Positions 26,932-35,458 of a stretch of DNA of 64,000 nt are shown here, in pieces. Positions within the stretch are counted from its first letter, which is position 1, and the number at the start of each line of letters is the position of its first letter. Origin of the DNA: Achromobacter xylosoxidans A8 (GTDB lineage: Bacteria; Pseudomonadota; Gammaproteobacteria; Burkholderiales; Burkholderiaceae_B); the NCBI RefSeq assembly GCF_000165835.1, contig NC_014640.1, positions 5,394,001 through 5,458,000 of the forward strand. Direction: 5' to 3'. Below the pieces are notes generated by a model. It saw only the letters and a program-made list of their open reading frames with translations. It did not search any database and had not been told where the DNA came from. A program made the translations under genes and the position numbers.

Positions 26932-27888
26932 ATGAGCCCTCGCTCGCATCTCGGACTGGCCAGATCCCACGAACCGCGCGAACCCAGCTTCGCGCAATTG
27001 GGGGTATTCAACGCCATCATGATTTCAGGCTCGGTGTCGCGCGCGGCAAAGCTGTTGGGCATGACGCAATCCGCAGCCAGCAAGATGCTGCGCCAGCTCG
27101 AGGACGACACGGGCCTGCTGCTGTTCGAACGCGCGCACCAGCGCCTGGTGCCGACGCCGCAAGCGCTGCGGTTGCAGGAAAGCGTGGAGCATCTCTACGG
27201 ATCCTATGGCGTGGTGCAGCGCCTGATCGGCAGCCTTGCCAATCCGGACCACGGCAACGTCACCGTGGCCGCCATACCCACGCAGGCAGCGACCTTCATT
27301 CCGCAAGCGGTCAAACACTTGCGCGAACGCCACCCCGGCATCACCGTTACGCTGGAAATCCTGGCCAACCAGCCGGTCGTCGACCGCGTGCTGAATGGAC
27401 AGGCGGATTTCGGCCTGGTGCATGACATCACCGCCTCGCCCGACACGCACAACGAAGATCTCGGCCCACAGCACCTGGTCTGCGTCGCCGCTCGCGGCCA
27501 CCGCTATGCCGGCCTGGATCACGTCACGGCGCAGGACCTGAAATCCGAGACCTTCCTCTCGTACGGCCCGCAGACGAATTTCGGGAGTTTCCTGGAGATC
27601 GCGTTCTCCGAGGCCGGCCTGCACATGCCGGTGTCAGTCGAGGTGACCTCCTCGGCGGCGCTGCTGGCGCTGATACGCGCGGGCGTGGGCGTGGGCCTGG
27701 TGGAGCCCGCCGCCATCGTGCCTTTTCCCGAAGACCAGTTCGTGGTCAGGCCTTTCCGTCCCAGCCTGCTGATCCATTCGCGCATTGTGCGCTCGCGCAT
27801 ACGGCCTCTGACGCGGCACGCCGAACTGCTGCTCGACGAATACCGCGCCGTCATCGCCGCGCCCCAGCCCGGCTATTTCCTGAACTGA
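26932..27888 (+). CDS. LysR-family transcriptional regulator
   Basis: The 318-residue protein has a LysR HTH at about residues 20-80 (FAQLGVFNAIMISGSVSRAA, MTQSAASKMLRQLE) and a substrate-binding domain beginning GNVTVAAIPTQAATFIPQAV. It is divergent from the Pot-type/amidohydrolase operon and is its likely regulator. An ATG at 26932 is used. A TTG two codons earlier is possible. It converges on the next gene with 14 bases between stops. The protein is somewhat NocR/OccR-like in overall pattern, which would fit a nitrogenous substrate, but this is weak. Confidence 0.88.
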   Translation: MSPRSHLGLARSHEPREPSFAQLGVFNAIMISGSVSRAAKLLGMTQSAASKMLRQLEDDTGLLLFERAHQRLVPTPQALRLQESVEHLYGSYGVVQRLIGSLANPDHGNVTVAAIPTQAATFIPQAVKHLRERHPGITVTLEILANQPVVDRVLNGQADFGLVHDITASPDTHNEDLGPQHLVCVAARGHRYAGLDHVTAQDLKSETFLSYGPQTNFGSFLEIAFSEAGLHMPVSVEVTSSAALLALIRAGVGVGLVEPAAIVPFPEDQFVVRPFRPSLLIHSRIVRSRIRPLTRHAELLLDEYRAVIAAPQPGYFLN

Positions 27889-27902
27889 GGCGCGCGGACC
27901 GT

Positions 27903-29459
27903 TCAGATCACCGCTTCGATCAGGAACGGGCCACGGCGCTTCAGGCCTTCCTGCAGCGCGCGCGCGAATCCTTCCACCGTGTCCACGCTGACCGCTTCCA
28001 CGCCCATGCCGCGCGCCAGATGCGTCCAGTCCAGATACGGTTCCTCAAGGTCCAGCATGCGGCGGGCGTTGCGGCCCGGCTCCAGCACGCCCACGTTCTT
28101 CATCTCGCCGTGCAGCGTGGCGTAGGAACGGTTGGCCAGGATCACCGTCAGGCAGTCCAGGTTCTCGCGCGCCTGCGTCCACAGCGCCTGCAAGGTGTAC
28201 ATGCCGCTGCCGTCGGCCTGCAGGGTGACGACCTTGCGGTCGGGGCAGGCGACCGCGGCGCCGGTCGCCAGGGGCAGGCCGATGCCGATGGCGCCGCCCG
28301 TCAGCATCAGCCAGTCGTGCGGCGCGCTGCTGGCGCTGTAGATGGGAAACTCGCGGCCCTGGGTGATGGACTCGTCGCAGACAATGGCTTGCTCGGGCAG
28401 ATGATGCGCGACCAGCACGTTGACGGCGGCGCCGGTCAGCTTGCCGGACTGCGGCACCTCGTAGTTGGCCGGAGCCGCCGCCAAGCGCGGCGCGTCCTGA
28501 GCAATGCCGAGTTCGTCGGCCAGCCACTCCAGCGCATGCGCCAGGTCCTGCTCGGGCGTGCCCAGCACCACCTGCTTGCAATCGGGCGGCGCCAACAGGC
28601 TGGGCTTGCCGGGATACGCGAAAAAGCCGACCGGCGCCTTCGCGCCCACCAGTACCAGATGGCGCACATCCTTCAGTTTGGCCACCGCCAGGTCGATGGG
28701 ATACGGCAGGCGATCCACCGGCGTGCGCGCGCCGCCGCGCTCGATGCGGCGGTTCGAGGTTTCCGATACCAGCCGCACGCCGGTGGCGCGCGCGATGCGG
28801 CCGGCGGCGTTCAGCGCGCGCTCGCGCAGTGCGGTGCCGCCCAGCATCAGGGTCGTGACTTCGCCCGATCGGATCGCGGCGGCCGCCGCGCGCACCGCCT
28901 CGGCCGAGGTCTGGGCCAAGGCCTCGCCCTTGGCCAACACCGGCGCGGTGTTTTCCGGCAGATCCGTCCAGGCCGCGTCGGCCGGCAGGATCAGCGTGGC
29001 GATATTGCCGGGCGAACGGCGCGCCACGCTCACGGCCTCGGCGGCATCGGCGGACAGGTCGGCGGCCTGCATGGTGCGCTTGACCCAGTGCGACATCGGA
29101 CGCGCGACGCCCTCGACGTCGCTGGTCAGCGGCGCGTCGTACTGGACGTGATAGGTGGCGTGGTCACCCACGATGTTGACCATGGGCGTGCGGGCGCGCT
29201 TGGCGTTGTGCAGGTTGGCCAGGCCGTTGCCCAGCCCGGGGCCCAGATGCAGCAGGGTGGCGGCAGGCTTGTCGGCCATGCGCGCGTAGCCGTCGGCCGC
29301 GCCCGTCACCACGCCTTCGAACAGGCCCAGCACGCAACGCATCTTCGGTTTGCGATCCAATGCCGCGACAAAGTGCATTTCAGATGTGCCCGGGTTCGCG
29401 AAGCAAACATCCACATCGTTGGCCAGCAAGGTATCGCAAAGACTATCAGCGCCGTTCAT
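27903..29459 (-). CDS. Acetolactate-synthase-like thiamine-diphosphate enzyme
   Basis: The 518-residue protein has the TPP-enzyme fold. The catalytic Glu is in LGLFEGVVTGAADGY, and the C-terminal domain has ADGSGMYTLQALWTQ with a following Asn (LANRSYATLHGEM). It is shorter than biosynthetic acetolactate synthases (about 560-600) and belongs to the group often labelled acetolactate synthase large subunit without a small-subunit partner. Benzoylformate-decarboxylase-like activity is possible. The ATG at 29459 follows AGGGAAA. Upstream in-frame ATGs at 29483 and 29519 lack a ribosome site. Confidence 0.82.
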   Translation of the reverse strand: MNGADSLCDTLLANDVDVCFANPGTSEMHFVAALDRKPKMRCVLGLFEGVVTGAADGYARMADKPAATLLHLGPGLGNGLANLHNAKRARTPMVNIVGDHATYHVQYDAPLTSDVEGVARPMSHWVKRTMQAADLSADAAEAVSVARRSPGNIATLILPADAAWTDLPENTAPVLAKGEALAQTSAEAVRAAAAAIRSGEVTTLMLGGTALRERALNAAGRIARATGVRLVSETSNRRIERGGARTPVDRLPYPIDLAVAKLKDVRHLVLVGAKAPVGFFAYPGKPSLLAPPDCKQVVLGTPEQDLAHALEWLADELGIAQDAPRLAAAPANYEVPQSGKLTGAAVNVLVAHHLPEQAIVCDESITQGREFPIYSASSAPHDWLMLTGGAIGIGLPLATGAAVACPDRKVVTLQADGSGMYTLQALWTQARENLDCLTVILANRSYATLHGEMKNVGVLEPGRNARRMLDLEEPYLDWTHLARGMGVEAVSVDTVEGFARALQEGLKRRGPFLIEAVI

Positions 29460-29619
29460 CGTTTTTCCCTGATCATTTTCCATGGGCGGTGCATGGGCGC
29501 ATGTGCGCCCGCATGACATGCATGATAGGTAGCGTAGCCGAAACCGGCTAGAGCCATTTCAGGCCGTCGTCATGGAACCATTCCGCAGGTTCCGCCAAGC
29601 GGAATTTGCAGGGGCATCC

Positions 29620-30372
29620 TCAGCCCAGTATCTGCCCAAGGAAGGCCTGCGCGCGCTCGGTGCGCGGCGCGCGGAAGAAATTGTCCGGCGTGTCCGCTTC
29701 GACGATCGCCCCCTGGTCCATGAAAACCACCCGGTCGCCGACCTCGCGCGCAAAGCCCATCTCGTGCGTGACGCACACCATGGTCATGCCGTCGCTGGCC
29801 AGCGCCACCATGGTGTCCAGCACCTCTTTGACCATCTCCGGATCCAGCGCGGAAGTGGGCTCATCGAACAGCATGATCTTGGGCCGCATGCACAGGGCCC
29901 GCGCGATCGCCACGCGCTGCTTCTGGCCGCCGGACAGCTGACCCGGATACTTGGACGCGTGCTGCGGGATCTTCACCCGCTCCAGGTATTCCATGGCGCG
30001 CGCTTCGGCCTCCTCGCGCGGCACGCCTTTCACCAGCATCGGCGCCAGCGTGCAGTTATCCAATACGGTCAGATGCGGGAACAGGTTGAAGTGCTGGAAC
30101 ACCATGCCAACCTCTGCACGGATGCGTTCGATGTTCTTCAGGTCGTCGTTCAGTTCGATGCCGTCGACCACGATGCGGCCCTTCTGGTGTTCCTCCAGGC
30201 GGTTCATCAGCCTGATGGTGGTGGACTTGCCGGAACCGGACGGCCCGCACAGGATCAGTTTTTCTCCGGGCAGCACCTCCAGCGCCAGGTCGTCCAGTAC
30301 CTTGAAGTCGCCATACCATTTGCATACGCCCTGCATGGTGATGATAGGGGCGGCGTAGTTCAATCCATCCAT
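29620..30372 (-). CDS. Polar amino-acid ABC transporter ATPase (GlnQ type)
   Basis: The 250-residue ATPase has Walker [11 protein letters not shown], signature [15 protein letters not shown], Walker [16 protein letters not shown] and switch His CVTHEMGFA. The sequence [19 protein letters not shown] is typical of the GlnQ/HisP group. It is the last gene of the ureohydrolase-binding protein-permease-ATPase run, with 4 bases to the permease stop. Confidence 0.93.
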   Translation of the reverse strand: MDGLNYAAPIITMQGVCKWYGDFKVLDDLALEVLPGEKLILCGPSGSGKSTTIRLMNRLEEHQKGRIVVDGIELNDDLKNIERIRAEVGMVFQHFNLFPHLTVLDNCTLAPMLVKGVPREEAEARAMEYLERVKIPQHASKYPGQLSGGQKQRVAIARALCMRPKIMLFDEPTSALDPEMVKEVLDTMVALASDGMTMVCVTHEMGFAREVGDRVVFMDQGAIVEADTPDNFFRAPRTERAQAFLGQILG

Positions 30373-30376
30373 CGCA

Positions 30377-31069
30377 TCAGGCCTTGGAAATGTCGTGGTT
30401 TTCGCCCGCGCCGCTCCAGTACCCCGGCACGGTCAAGCGCTTTTCGGAACGGCGGAACAGGTACGCCAGCACGCTGCACATGGCGAAGTAGATGACGCCC
30501 ACCATGGTGTAGACGGTCAACGCCTGAAAGGTGGCGCCCGCCAGCATTTCGCCCGCGCGCATCAGTTCATAGACGCTGATGACGGCTACCAGCGAGGTTT
30601 CCTTGATCAGCACCAGCGCGTAATTGCCCAGCGCCGGGAACACGGTGCGCAACGCCTGCGGCAGTACGATGCGGCGCAGCCGCTGCACCTTGCCCAGGCC
30701 CAGCGCGCGCGCCGCCTCGTACTGGCCGCTATCTACCGACTGGATGCCGCTGCGGAACAGCTCCGCCAGATAGGCGCCGAAGTTCAGCGTCAGCCCCAGC
30801 ACGCCGGCGACGAAACCGTTGATGACCACGCCCATCTCGGGCAGGCCGTAGTAGATGTAGAACAGCTGCAGCAGCAGCGGCGTGCCGCGTATCACGTCGA
30901 TGTAGAAACGCGCGCCGCGGCTGAGCAGCCGCGATGGCGACAGGCGGCACAGACAGACGAGCAGGCCCAGGGCCACCGCCAGGAATGCCGAACAGAAAAA
31001 CAGCGCCAGGGTCCAGACCGTCCCTTCGGCAAGGGGGGCCAGGTACATGCGCAGGGTCGCGAGATCCAA
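30377..31069 (-). CDS. Polar amino-acid ABC transporter permease (His/Glu/Gln/Arg type)
   Basis: The 230-residue membrane protein has four to five helices and the family signature [29 protein letters not shown] with the EAA loop. The [15 protein letters not shown] motif is characteristic. Only one permease gene is present, so the channel would be a homodimer, as in several single-permease systems. It is located between the binding protein (30-base gap) and the ATPase. Confidence 0.93.
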   Translation of the reverse strand: MDLATLRMYLAPLAEGTVWTLALFFCSAFLAVALGLLVCLCRLSPSRLLSRGARFYIDVIRGTPLLLQLFYIYYGLPEMGVVINGFVAGVLGLTLNFGAYLAELFRSGIQSVDSGQYEAARALGLGKVQRLRRIVLPQALRTVFPALGNYALVLIKETSLVAVISVYELMRAGEMLAGATFQALTVYTMVGVIYFAMCSVLAYLFRRSEKRLTVPGYWSGAGENHDISKA

Positions 31070-31099
31070 GTCGTGCTCCTTATCCGTGCCGGTGCGGCG

Positions 31100-31888
31100 T
31101 TACTTGCTCATCAGGTCGGCCACGCCCCACTTCTGCCCGATGGCGGCGAGCTCGCCGTTCTGCTTCATCTGCGCCAGTGCGCTGTTGACGGCCTCCAGCA
31201 GCGCGGCATTGCCCTTCTGCACCGCCATGCCCACCTGCCACTTGCGCTGCGGCTGGTAGCCCGTATCCAGCTTCACGCCCGGGATGTTCTTGGTCTTGAT
31301 CTGGTAGATGATGCTGGGCGGATCCACGATGCCCAGGTCGATGCGGCCGGCGCGCACATCGGCCAGCAGCGTGGAGTAGTCCTGGTAAGTGGATACCTTG
31401 GTGCCGGGCATGTCCTTGATCATGTTGAACTGCACCGAGTCCACCAGCACGCCGACGCGCTGGCCTTTCATGTCCTCGAACTTGGCGTACTTTTTGTCGG
31501 CCTTGTCGCTGACCACGATGCCCTCGCCCCATTCATAGACCGGCGCCGAGAAATCGATGGCGCGGGCGCGTTCCTCGGTGATGAAGAGCGGCGCGGACAT
31601 GACGTCGGCGCGGCCCGAGGTCAGCGTGGGAATCAAGCCGGAGAACGGCACATCGGATAGCTTGTCCGACACCTTGAGGTGCTTGGCCACGCCTGCGGCT
31701 ACGTCCACCATGATGCCCTCCAGCTGGTTCGACTTCGGATTCTTGAAGCCGTGCGGCGGTGCGGATGCCGTGGTGACCACGTTCAGGCTCTGGTCCGCGC
31801 GGACCTCGTCCAGCGTGCGCGCCTGCGCGCCGGCATGGACCAGCAGGCTGGCAGCGGCCAGGCTCAACAGGATGGATTTGAGTTTCAT
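31100..31888 (-). CDS. Periplasmic binding protein of the polar amino-acid ABC system
   Basis: The 262-residue protein has a Sec signal (ILLSLAAASLLVHAGAQA, cleavage before RTL) and a small type II periplasmic fold: LNVVTTASAPPHGFKNPKSN, MVDVAAGVAKHLKVSDKL, LTSGRADVMSAPLFITEERA, then DLGIVDPPSIIYQIK. The usual arginine/ornithine-type ligand-contact pattern is partly kept. Its partner ureohydrolase-fold gene upstream suggests a guanidino- or amidino-bearing ligand. Confidence 0.9.
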   Translation of the reverse strand: MKLKSILLSLAAASLLVHAGAQARTLDEVRADQSLNVVTTASAPPHGFKNPKSNQLEGIMVDVAAGVAKHLKVSDKLSDVPFSGLIPTLTSGRADVMSAPLFITEERARAIDFSAPVYEWGEGIVVSDKADKKYAKFEDMKGQRVGVLVDSVQFNMIKDMPGTKVSTYQDYSTLLADVRAGRIDLGIVDPPSIIYQIKTKNIPGVKLDTGYQPQRKWQVGMAVQKGNAALLEAVNSALAQMKQNGELAAIGQKWGVADLMSK

Positions 31889-31930
31889 CGTTTTCCCCTT
31901 GAATGAAGTTATCGGCGTGGCGGACCCGGC

Positions 31931-32884
31931 TCAGGCCGGACGCCCTTGCGGATACTGCTGCACCGCTACCGCCGCCAGCGCGCAGAATTCCTGCATGACG
32001 GTGGCGGCCAGGAAGGCCGTGGCTCCCTGCACGTCTTGCGGCGGCGACACGGTGTTGACGTCGAACGCCACGAAGTTCAGGCCCGCGAGCTGGCGCAGCA
32101 ACGCCAACCCTTCCTTGGCCGTCAGTCCGCCCCACTCCGGCGTGCACACGCCCGGCGCGCAGGAGGGATCGAAGATGTCCATGTCGAAGCACAGGTACAC
32201 CGGACGCTGGCCGATGCGCTGCTTGATCTGTTCCAGCGCGCCCTTCTGGTCCTGATCGAAATCGTCGTAAGGCAGGATCGTGTACCCGACCTCGCGCCCG
32301 AACTCCAATACGCCCGGCATGAAGGAACTGCCGCGCGTGCCGACGTGGAAGCTGGACGCCACGTCCAGCAGCCCCTCTTCGGCGGCGCGCGTGAACGTGG
32401 TGGCCGTGTTGTAGCCAGGAATGGGGTAGGTGTCGGTGTGCGAATCGAAATGCAGCACCACGAAATCCGGATGGCGGCGCGCCACGGCGCGCAGCTGCGG
32501 CAAGGTGACCGCGCCGTCGCCCCCCATGGAAATGGGAATGGCGCCCGAATCCAGGATGGCGCCGATGCCGGCCTCGATCAGCGGATAGGATGCGTCCGGA
32601 TCGCCCGGATGGCAGGCCACGTTGCCCACATCGATGGCGCGCAGGAACTCCGGCGGGTTATCGATGCCGTGGCGCCGGAAGATGTCGATGGGCCGCAACA
32701 GCCTGGATTGCTCGCGGATCGCGTCCGGCCCCTGGCGCGAGCCGACCCGGAACGGATGCGTGCCGCAATCAAAGGGAATGCCCACCACGCAGGCCCGCGC
32801 CGCGCCCGAGCCGGCGGCGCGAACGGAAGGCAGGCCCATGAACCCGGCGACGGGATGAAAACAGACTTCGGCTGGCTGCTGCAC
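31931..32884 (-). CDS. Ureohydrolase-superfamily protein with altered active site
   Basis: The protein aligns with arginases/agmatinases over its whole length: VVGIPFDCGTHPFRVGSRQGPDAIRE, SMGGDGAVTLPQLR, LHFDSHTDTY and LCFDMDIFDPSCAPG. Canonical enzymes use GGDHxxT, DAHxD and SxDxD. Here the first Mn-ligand His is replaced by Gly (G124 in GGDGAV), while D147, H149, D151, D234 and D236 remain. The guanidinium-binding Glu of DVVExxP also becomes Thr (T278 in DVNTVSPP). A GTG at 32884 is chosen because AGGAG lies 7 bases before it. The longer frame from an ATG at 32932 has no ribosome site and would cover the promoter. First gene of the transporter operon. Confidence 0.82.
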   Translation of the reverse strand: MQQPAEVCFHPVAGFMGLPSVRAAGSGAARACVVGIPFDCGTHPFRVGSRQGPDAIREQSRLLRPIDIFRRHGIDNPPEFLRAIDVGNVACHPGDPDASYPLIEAGIGAILDSGAIPISMGGDGAVTLPQLRAVARRHPDFVVLHFDSHTDTYPIPGYNTATTFTRAAEEGLLDVASSFHVGTRGSSFMPGVLEFGREVGYTILPYDDFDQDQKGALEQIKQRIGQRPVYLCFDMDIFDPSCAPGVCTPEWGGLTAKEGLALLRQLAGLNFVAFDVNTVSPPQDVQGATAFLAATVMQEFCALAAVAVQQYPQGRPA

Positions 32885-32942
32885 AACTCGGCTCCTGTGT
32901 GACGACGCGTACCCAAGATCACTCGGGATCATTATTTAGATT

Positions 32943-32969
32943 CGATCAAATCGCTGTGCGATATGATCG
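32943..32969. promoter_or_regulatory. Long near-perfect palindrome upstream of the ureohydrolase operon
   Basis: CGATCAAATCGC (32943-32954) and GCGATATGATCG (32958-32969) pair at 11 of 12 positions around a TGT centre, 59-85 bases before the ureohydrolase start. TTCGA and TCGAA repeats extend it outward (32941 and 32972). It is a strong operator candidate for the IclR-type regulator encoded just upstream or for another repressor. Confidence 0.55.
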
Positions 32970-33114
32970 TGTCGAAATAAGATTAGCGCGCATACAAGCA
33001 CCCGGCCAATTAGGGATTTTCCCCTAATCGGCATTTTTATATCCGACTAATTTAGTATGAATAAAACGCTCAGCGCATCCGCGCGCAGGCGCTGGCGCGG
33101 GGCTTGGGCAGGAC

Positions 33115-33981
33115 TTAGGCGTCGTCGCTGGCGAACGGCATGGCGTCGCGCAAGGCGCCGCCCGGCGGCTCCATTTCGTAGTAGGGACGCGACCGTCCCA
33201 GCGTGCGCGACGCGCTGATGGCGTGCGCCGTTTCCACCACTTGCGGGCCGAACACCGCCTGCGCCTGCTCGAACGACCAGCGGCTGGACGGAACCGACAC
33301 GTTGACCGCCCCTATCGGCGTGCCGCCCGCATCCAGCACCGCGGCGCTGACCGTGATGTCCCCCGGATAGAACTCGCCGTTGGAGCGTGCATAGCCGTGG
33401 CGCCGCGCGAACTCCAGCTCGGACAGGAGCGCGTCCATATCCGTGATGGTGGCCGCCGTATAGGACTTACGGTCGCAGCGCTCCAGGAGGCCGCGCGCGA
33501 CCACGGGATCCAGCCTGGCCAGCACCGCCCTGCCCGCCGCCGTGCAATACAGCGGCAGCCGCATGCCGACCGGCATGTTCACGAACATTTCCTTGTGGGT
33601 GGCAAAGCGCGCCACGTAGACCATGTCCAGGCCATCGGGCTCGGCCAGGCTGCAGGTTTCCTGGCTGTTGCGGTTGAGCGTATGCAGGAAAGGATTGCCG
33701 CCCAGCACCAGCGGGCTGGTCTGCACATACTTCATGCCCAGTTCCAACGACCAGGGCCCCAGCGAGAACTTCTTGCTCAGGGGATCCTTGCGCAGGTAGC
33801 CCAAGGTCCACAGGGTATGGGTGAAGCGCTGCACCGAACTCTTGCTCAGGCCCGTCGCTTCCGCCAATTCCGGCAGGGTCATGGCCGGCTGCCCCTCGCT
33901 GAAGGCCCGCAGGACGGAGACGCCGCGTGCCAGCGCGGCGATGAACAATGGGGAATCCTCGGCGTTTCGGGTCTGCGTCAT
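33115..33981 (-). CDS. IclR-family transcriptional regulator
   Basis: The protein has the N-terminal HTH of IclR regulators (LARGVSVLRAFSEGQPAMTLPELAEATGLSKSSVQRFTHTL) and a GAF-like effector domain with ETCSLAEPDGLDMVYVAR, RLPLYCTAAGRAVLA and GAVNVSVPSSR. The ATG at 33981 (288 residues) gives the usual N-terminal length. Two upstream in-frame ATGs (34011, 34023) also lack a ribosome site, so the start is uncertain. It is encoded before the ureohydrolase/ABC operon on the same strand and is its plausible regulator, though the orphan binding protein upstream is another possible target. Confidence 0.85.
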   Translation of the reverse strand: MTQTRNAEDSPLFIAALARGVSVLRAFSEGQPAMTLPELAEATGLSKSSVQRFTHTLWTLGYLRKDPLSKKFSLGPWSLELGMKYVQTSPLVLGGNPFLHTLNRNSQETCSLAEPDGLDMVYVARFATHKEMFVNMPVGMRLPLYCTAAGRAVLARLDPVVARGLLERCDRKSYTAATITDMDALLSELEFARRHGYARSNGEFYPGDITVSAAVLDAGGTPIGAVNVSVPSSRWSFEQAQAVFGPQVVETAHAISASRTLGRSRPYYEMEPPGGALRDAMPFASDDA

Positions 33982-34053
33982 GGCGCGTGGGGCGTCCAGT
34001 GGAAAGCGCATAGCGTACCGCATTACGGTGCGAACGTATCGCGTGGCGATGCC

Positions 34054-34083
34054 ATAAAAAAACGGCCCGGAATACCGGGCCGT
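34054..34083 (-). terminator. Rho-independent terminator of the orphan amino-acid binding protein gene
   Basis: On the minus strand ACGGCCCGG (34083-34075) and CCGGGCCGT (34070-34062) pair over 9 bp with a TATT loop and are followed by seven Ts. It is 19 bases after the stop of the upstream minus-strand gene and separates it from the IclR gene. Confidence 0.95.
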
Positions 34084-34101
34084 CTTGACGGGGCGCGAAC
34101 C

Positions 34102-35124
34102 TTAACGGATCGGCCACGGATACATGGCGCCGCCCTTGTTCCACAGCGCGTTGGTGCCGCGTTGCAGGCCAAGCTTGCTGTCCTTGCCCACGTTGCGCTC
34201 GAACACTTCGCTGTAGTTGCCCACCGCCTTGATGGCGTTGTAGGCCCACTTTTCATCCAGCCCCATGTTCTTGCCCGCGCCCGGCGTCACGCCCAGGATG
34301 CGCGCAATATTGGGGTTGTTGCTCTTGAGCATTTCATCCACGTTCTTCTGCGTGATGCCGTATTCCTCGGCTTCCATCAGCGCGAACAGCGTCCAGCGCA
34401 CGATGCCCAGCCAGTTCTCGTCGCCTTGGCGCACCATGGGGCCCAGCGGCTCCTTGGAGAAGCGCTCCGGCAGGATCTCGTAGTCGTCCGGCTTGGCGAC
34501 CTGCGTGGCCCGCACCGCGGCCAGTTGCGAGGAATCGTCGGTGAAAGCGTCGCAGCGGCCCGACTCGAAGGCGCGCACGACCTCGGTCACCTTGTCGATC
34601 ACCACCGGCTTGAACTCGATGTTGTTGGTGCGGAACCAGTCGGCCAGGTTGAGTTCGGTAGTGGTGCCCGGCTGCACGCAGACCGTGGCGCCGTTGAGCT
34701 CCTTGGCGCTTTTGACGCCCAGCTTCTTGTTCACCAGGATGCCCTGGCCGTCGTAGAAGCTGGCGGCCACCGCCGCCAGGCCCAGCGAGGTGTCGCGGGT
34801 CTGCGTCAAGGTGACGGTGCGCAGCAGCACGTCCACTTCGCCCGATTGCAGCGCCGTGAAGCGTTGCTGCGTGGACAGCGGCGTGCCCTTGAATTTGGTC
34901 GGATCACCGAACACGGCCGCCGCAACCGCGCGGCAGATGTCCACGTCCATGCCTTCCCATTCGCCCTTGCTGTTGGTGGCCGAAAAGCCGGATACGCCGT
35001 CGGTCAGGCCGCATTGCACGAATCCTTTTTTCTTCACGGCATCGAGGGTGGGCCCTGCCACCGCTGCCTGGGATGCGCAGGCCAGGGCAAGAGCGCTGGC
35101 TGCAAACAAGATGGAACGCTTCAT
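34102..35124 (-). CDS. General L-amino-acid-type ABC binding protein (AapJ/BztA family), orphan
   Basis: The 340-residue protein has a Sec signal (ILFAASALALACASQAAVA) and the AapJ/BztA pattern: VKKKGFVQCGLTDGVSGFSA, MDVDICRAVAAAVFGDP, the TALQSGEVDVLLRTVTLTQTRD segment, and near the end NPNIARILGVTPGAGKNMGLDEKWAYNAIK. A CAGGAG lies 9 bases before the ATG at 35124. The usual aapQMP genes do not follow, so it stands alone with its own terminator. Confidence 0.9.
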   Translation of the reverse strand: MKRSILFAASALALACASQAAVAGPTLDAVKKKGFVQCGLTDGVSGFSATNSKGEWEGMDVDICRAVAAAVFGDPTKFKGTPLSTQQRFTALQSGEVDVLLRTVTLTQTRDTSLGLAAVAASFYDGQGILVNKKLGVKSAKELNGATVCVQPGTTTELNLADWFRTNNIEFKPVVIDKVTEVVRAFESGRCDAFTDDSSQLAAVRATQVAKPDDYEILPERFSKEPLGPMVRQGDENWLGIVRWTLFALMEAEEYGITQKNVDEMLKSNNPNIARILGVTPGAGKNMGLDEKWAYNAIKAVGNYSEVFERNVGKDSKLGLQRGTNALWNKGGAMYPWPIR

Positions 35125-35458
35125 GGTCGCTACTCCTGAGAGGGATGCCGCGCCGGCTTGTAAGCCGGCTGCGTTTGAAACCGAGCCCTGCCTTACTGGG
35201 CCGGCCGCCAGATTAAGCCATGTCCACGGCGTGAACAACGCAACGGCGCCTAGTGGAAACCCGGAGAACAGGCCGCTGTTCCAGAAGGTTGCCGAGCTGT
35301 CCGGTGAACGAACTTTATCCGTCCGCCGGGCCGCGATCGGCGCTTGCCTTGGTGCCATACTTTTTTCGCGTCCCGGGCCCGCCGCTGCCGGCGCCGCGAT
35401 CTCTCAAAAATAACGGCCGCGCTTCCGATAGCGGCCGATTCATGGAGGAGACCAACCC
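35125..35458. other. 334-bp divergent intergenic region
   Basis: No gene is seen between the leftward AapJ-type gene and the rightward Bug gene. It contains an 8-bp hairpin GCCGGCTT/AAGCCGGC (35152-35169, 2-base loop) close to the AapJ-type start, and a strong GGAGGAG just before the Bug start. Promoters for both genes must lie here, but I could not place -35/-10 boxes with confidence. Confidence 0.6.

Noticed and set aside
29620..32884. Arginine-responsive riboswitch or leader before the ABC operon
   Set aside because: Apart from the palindrome at 32943-32969, no conserved RNA element could be recognised by eye in the leader.
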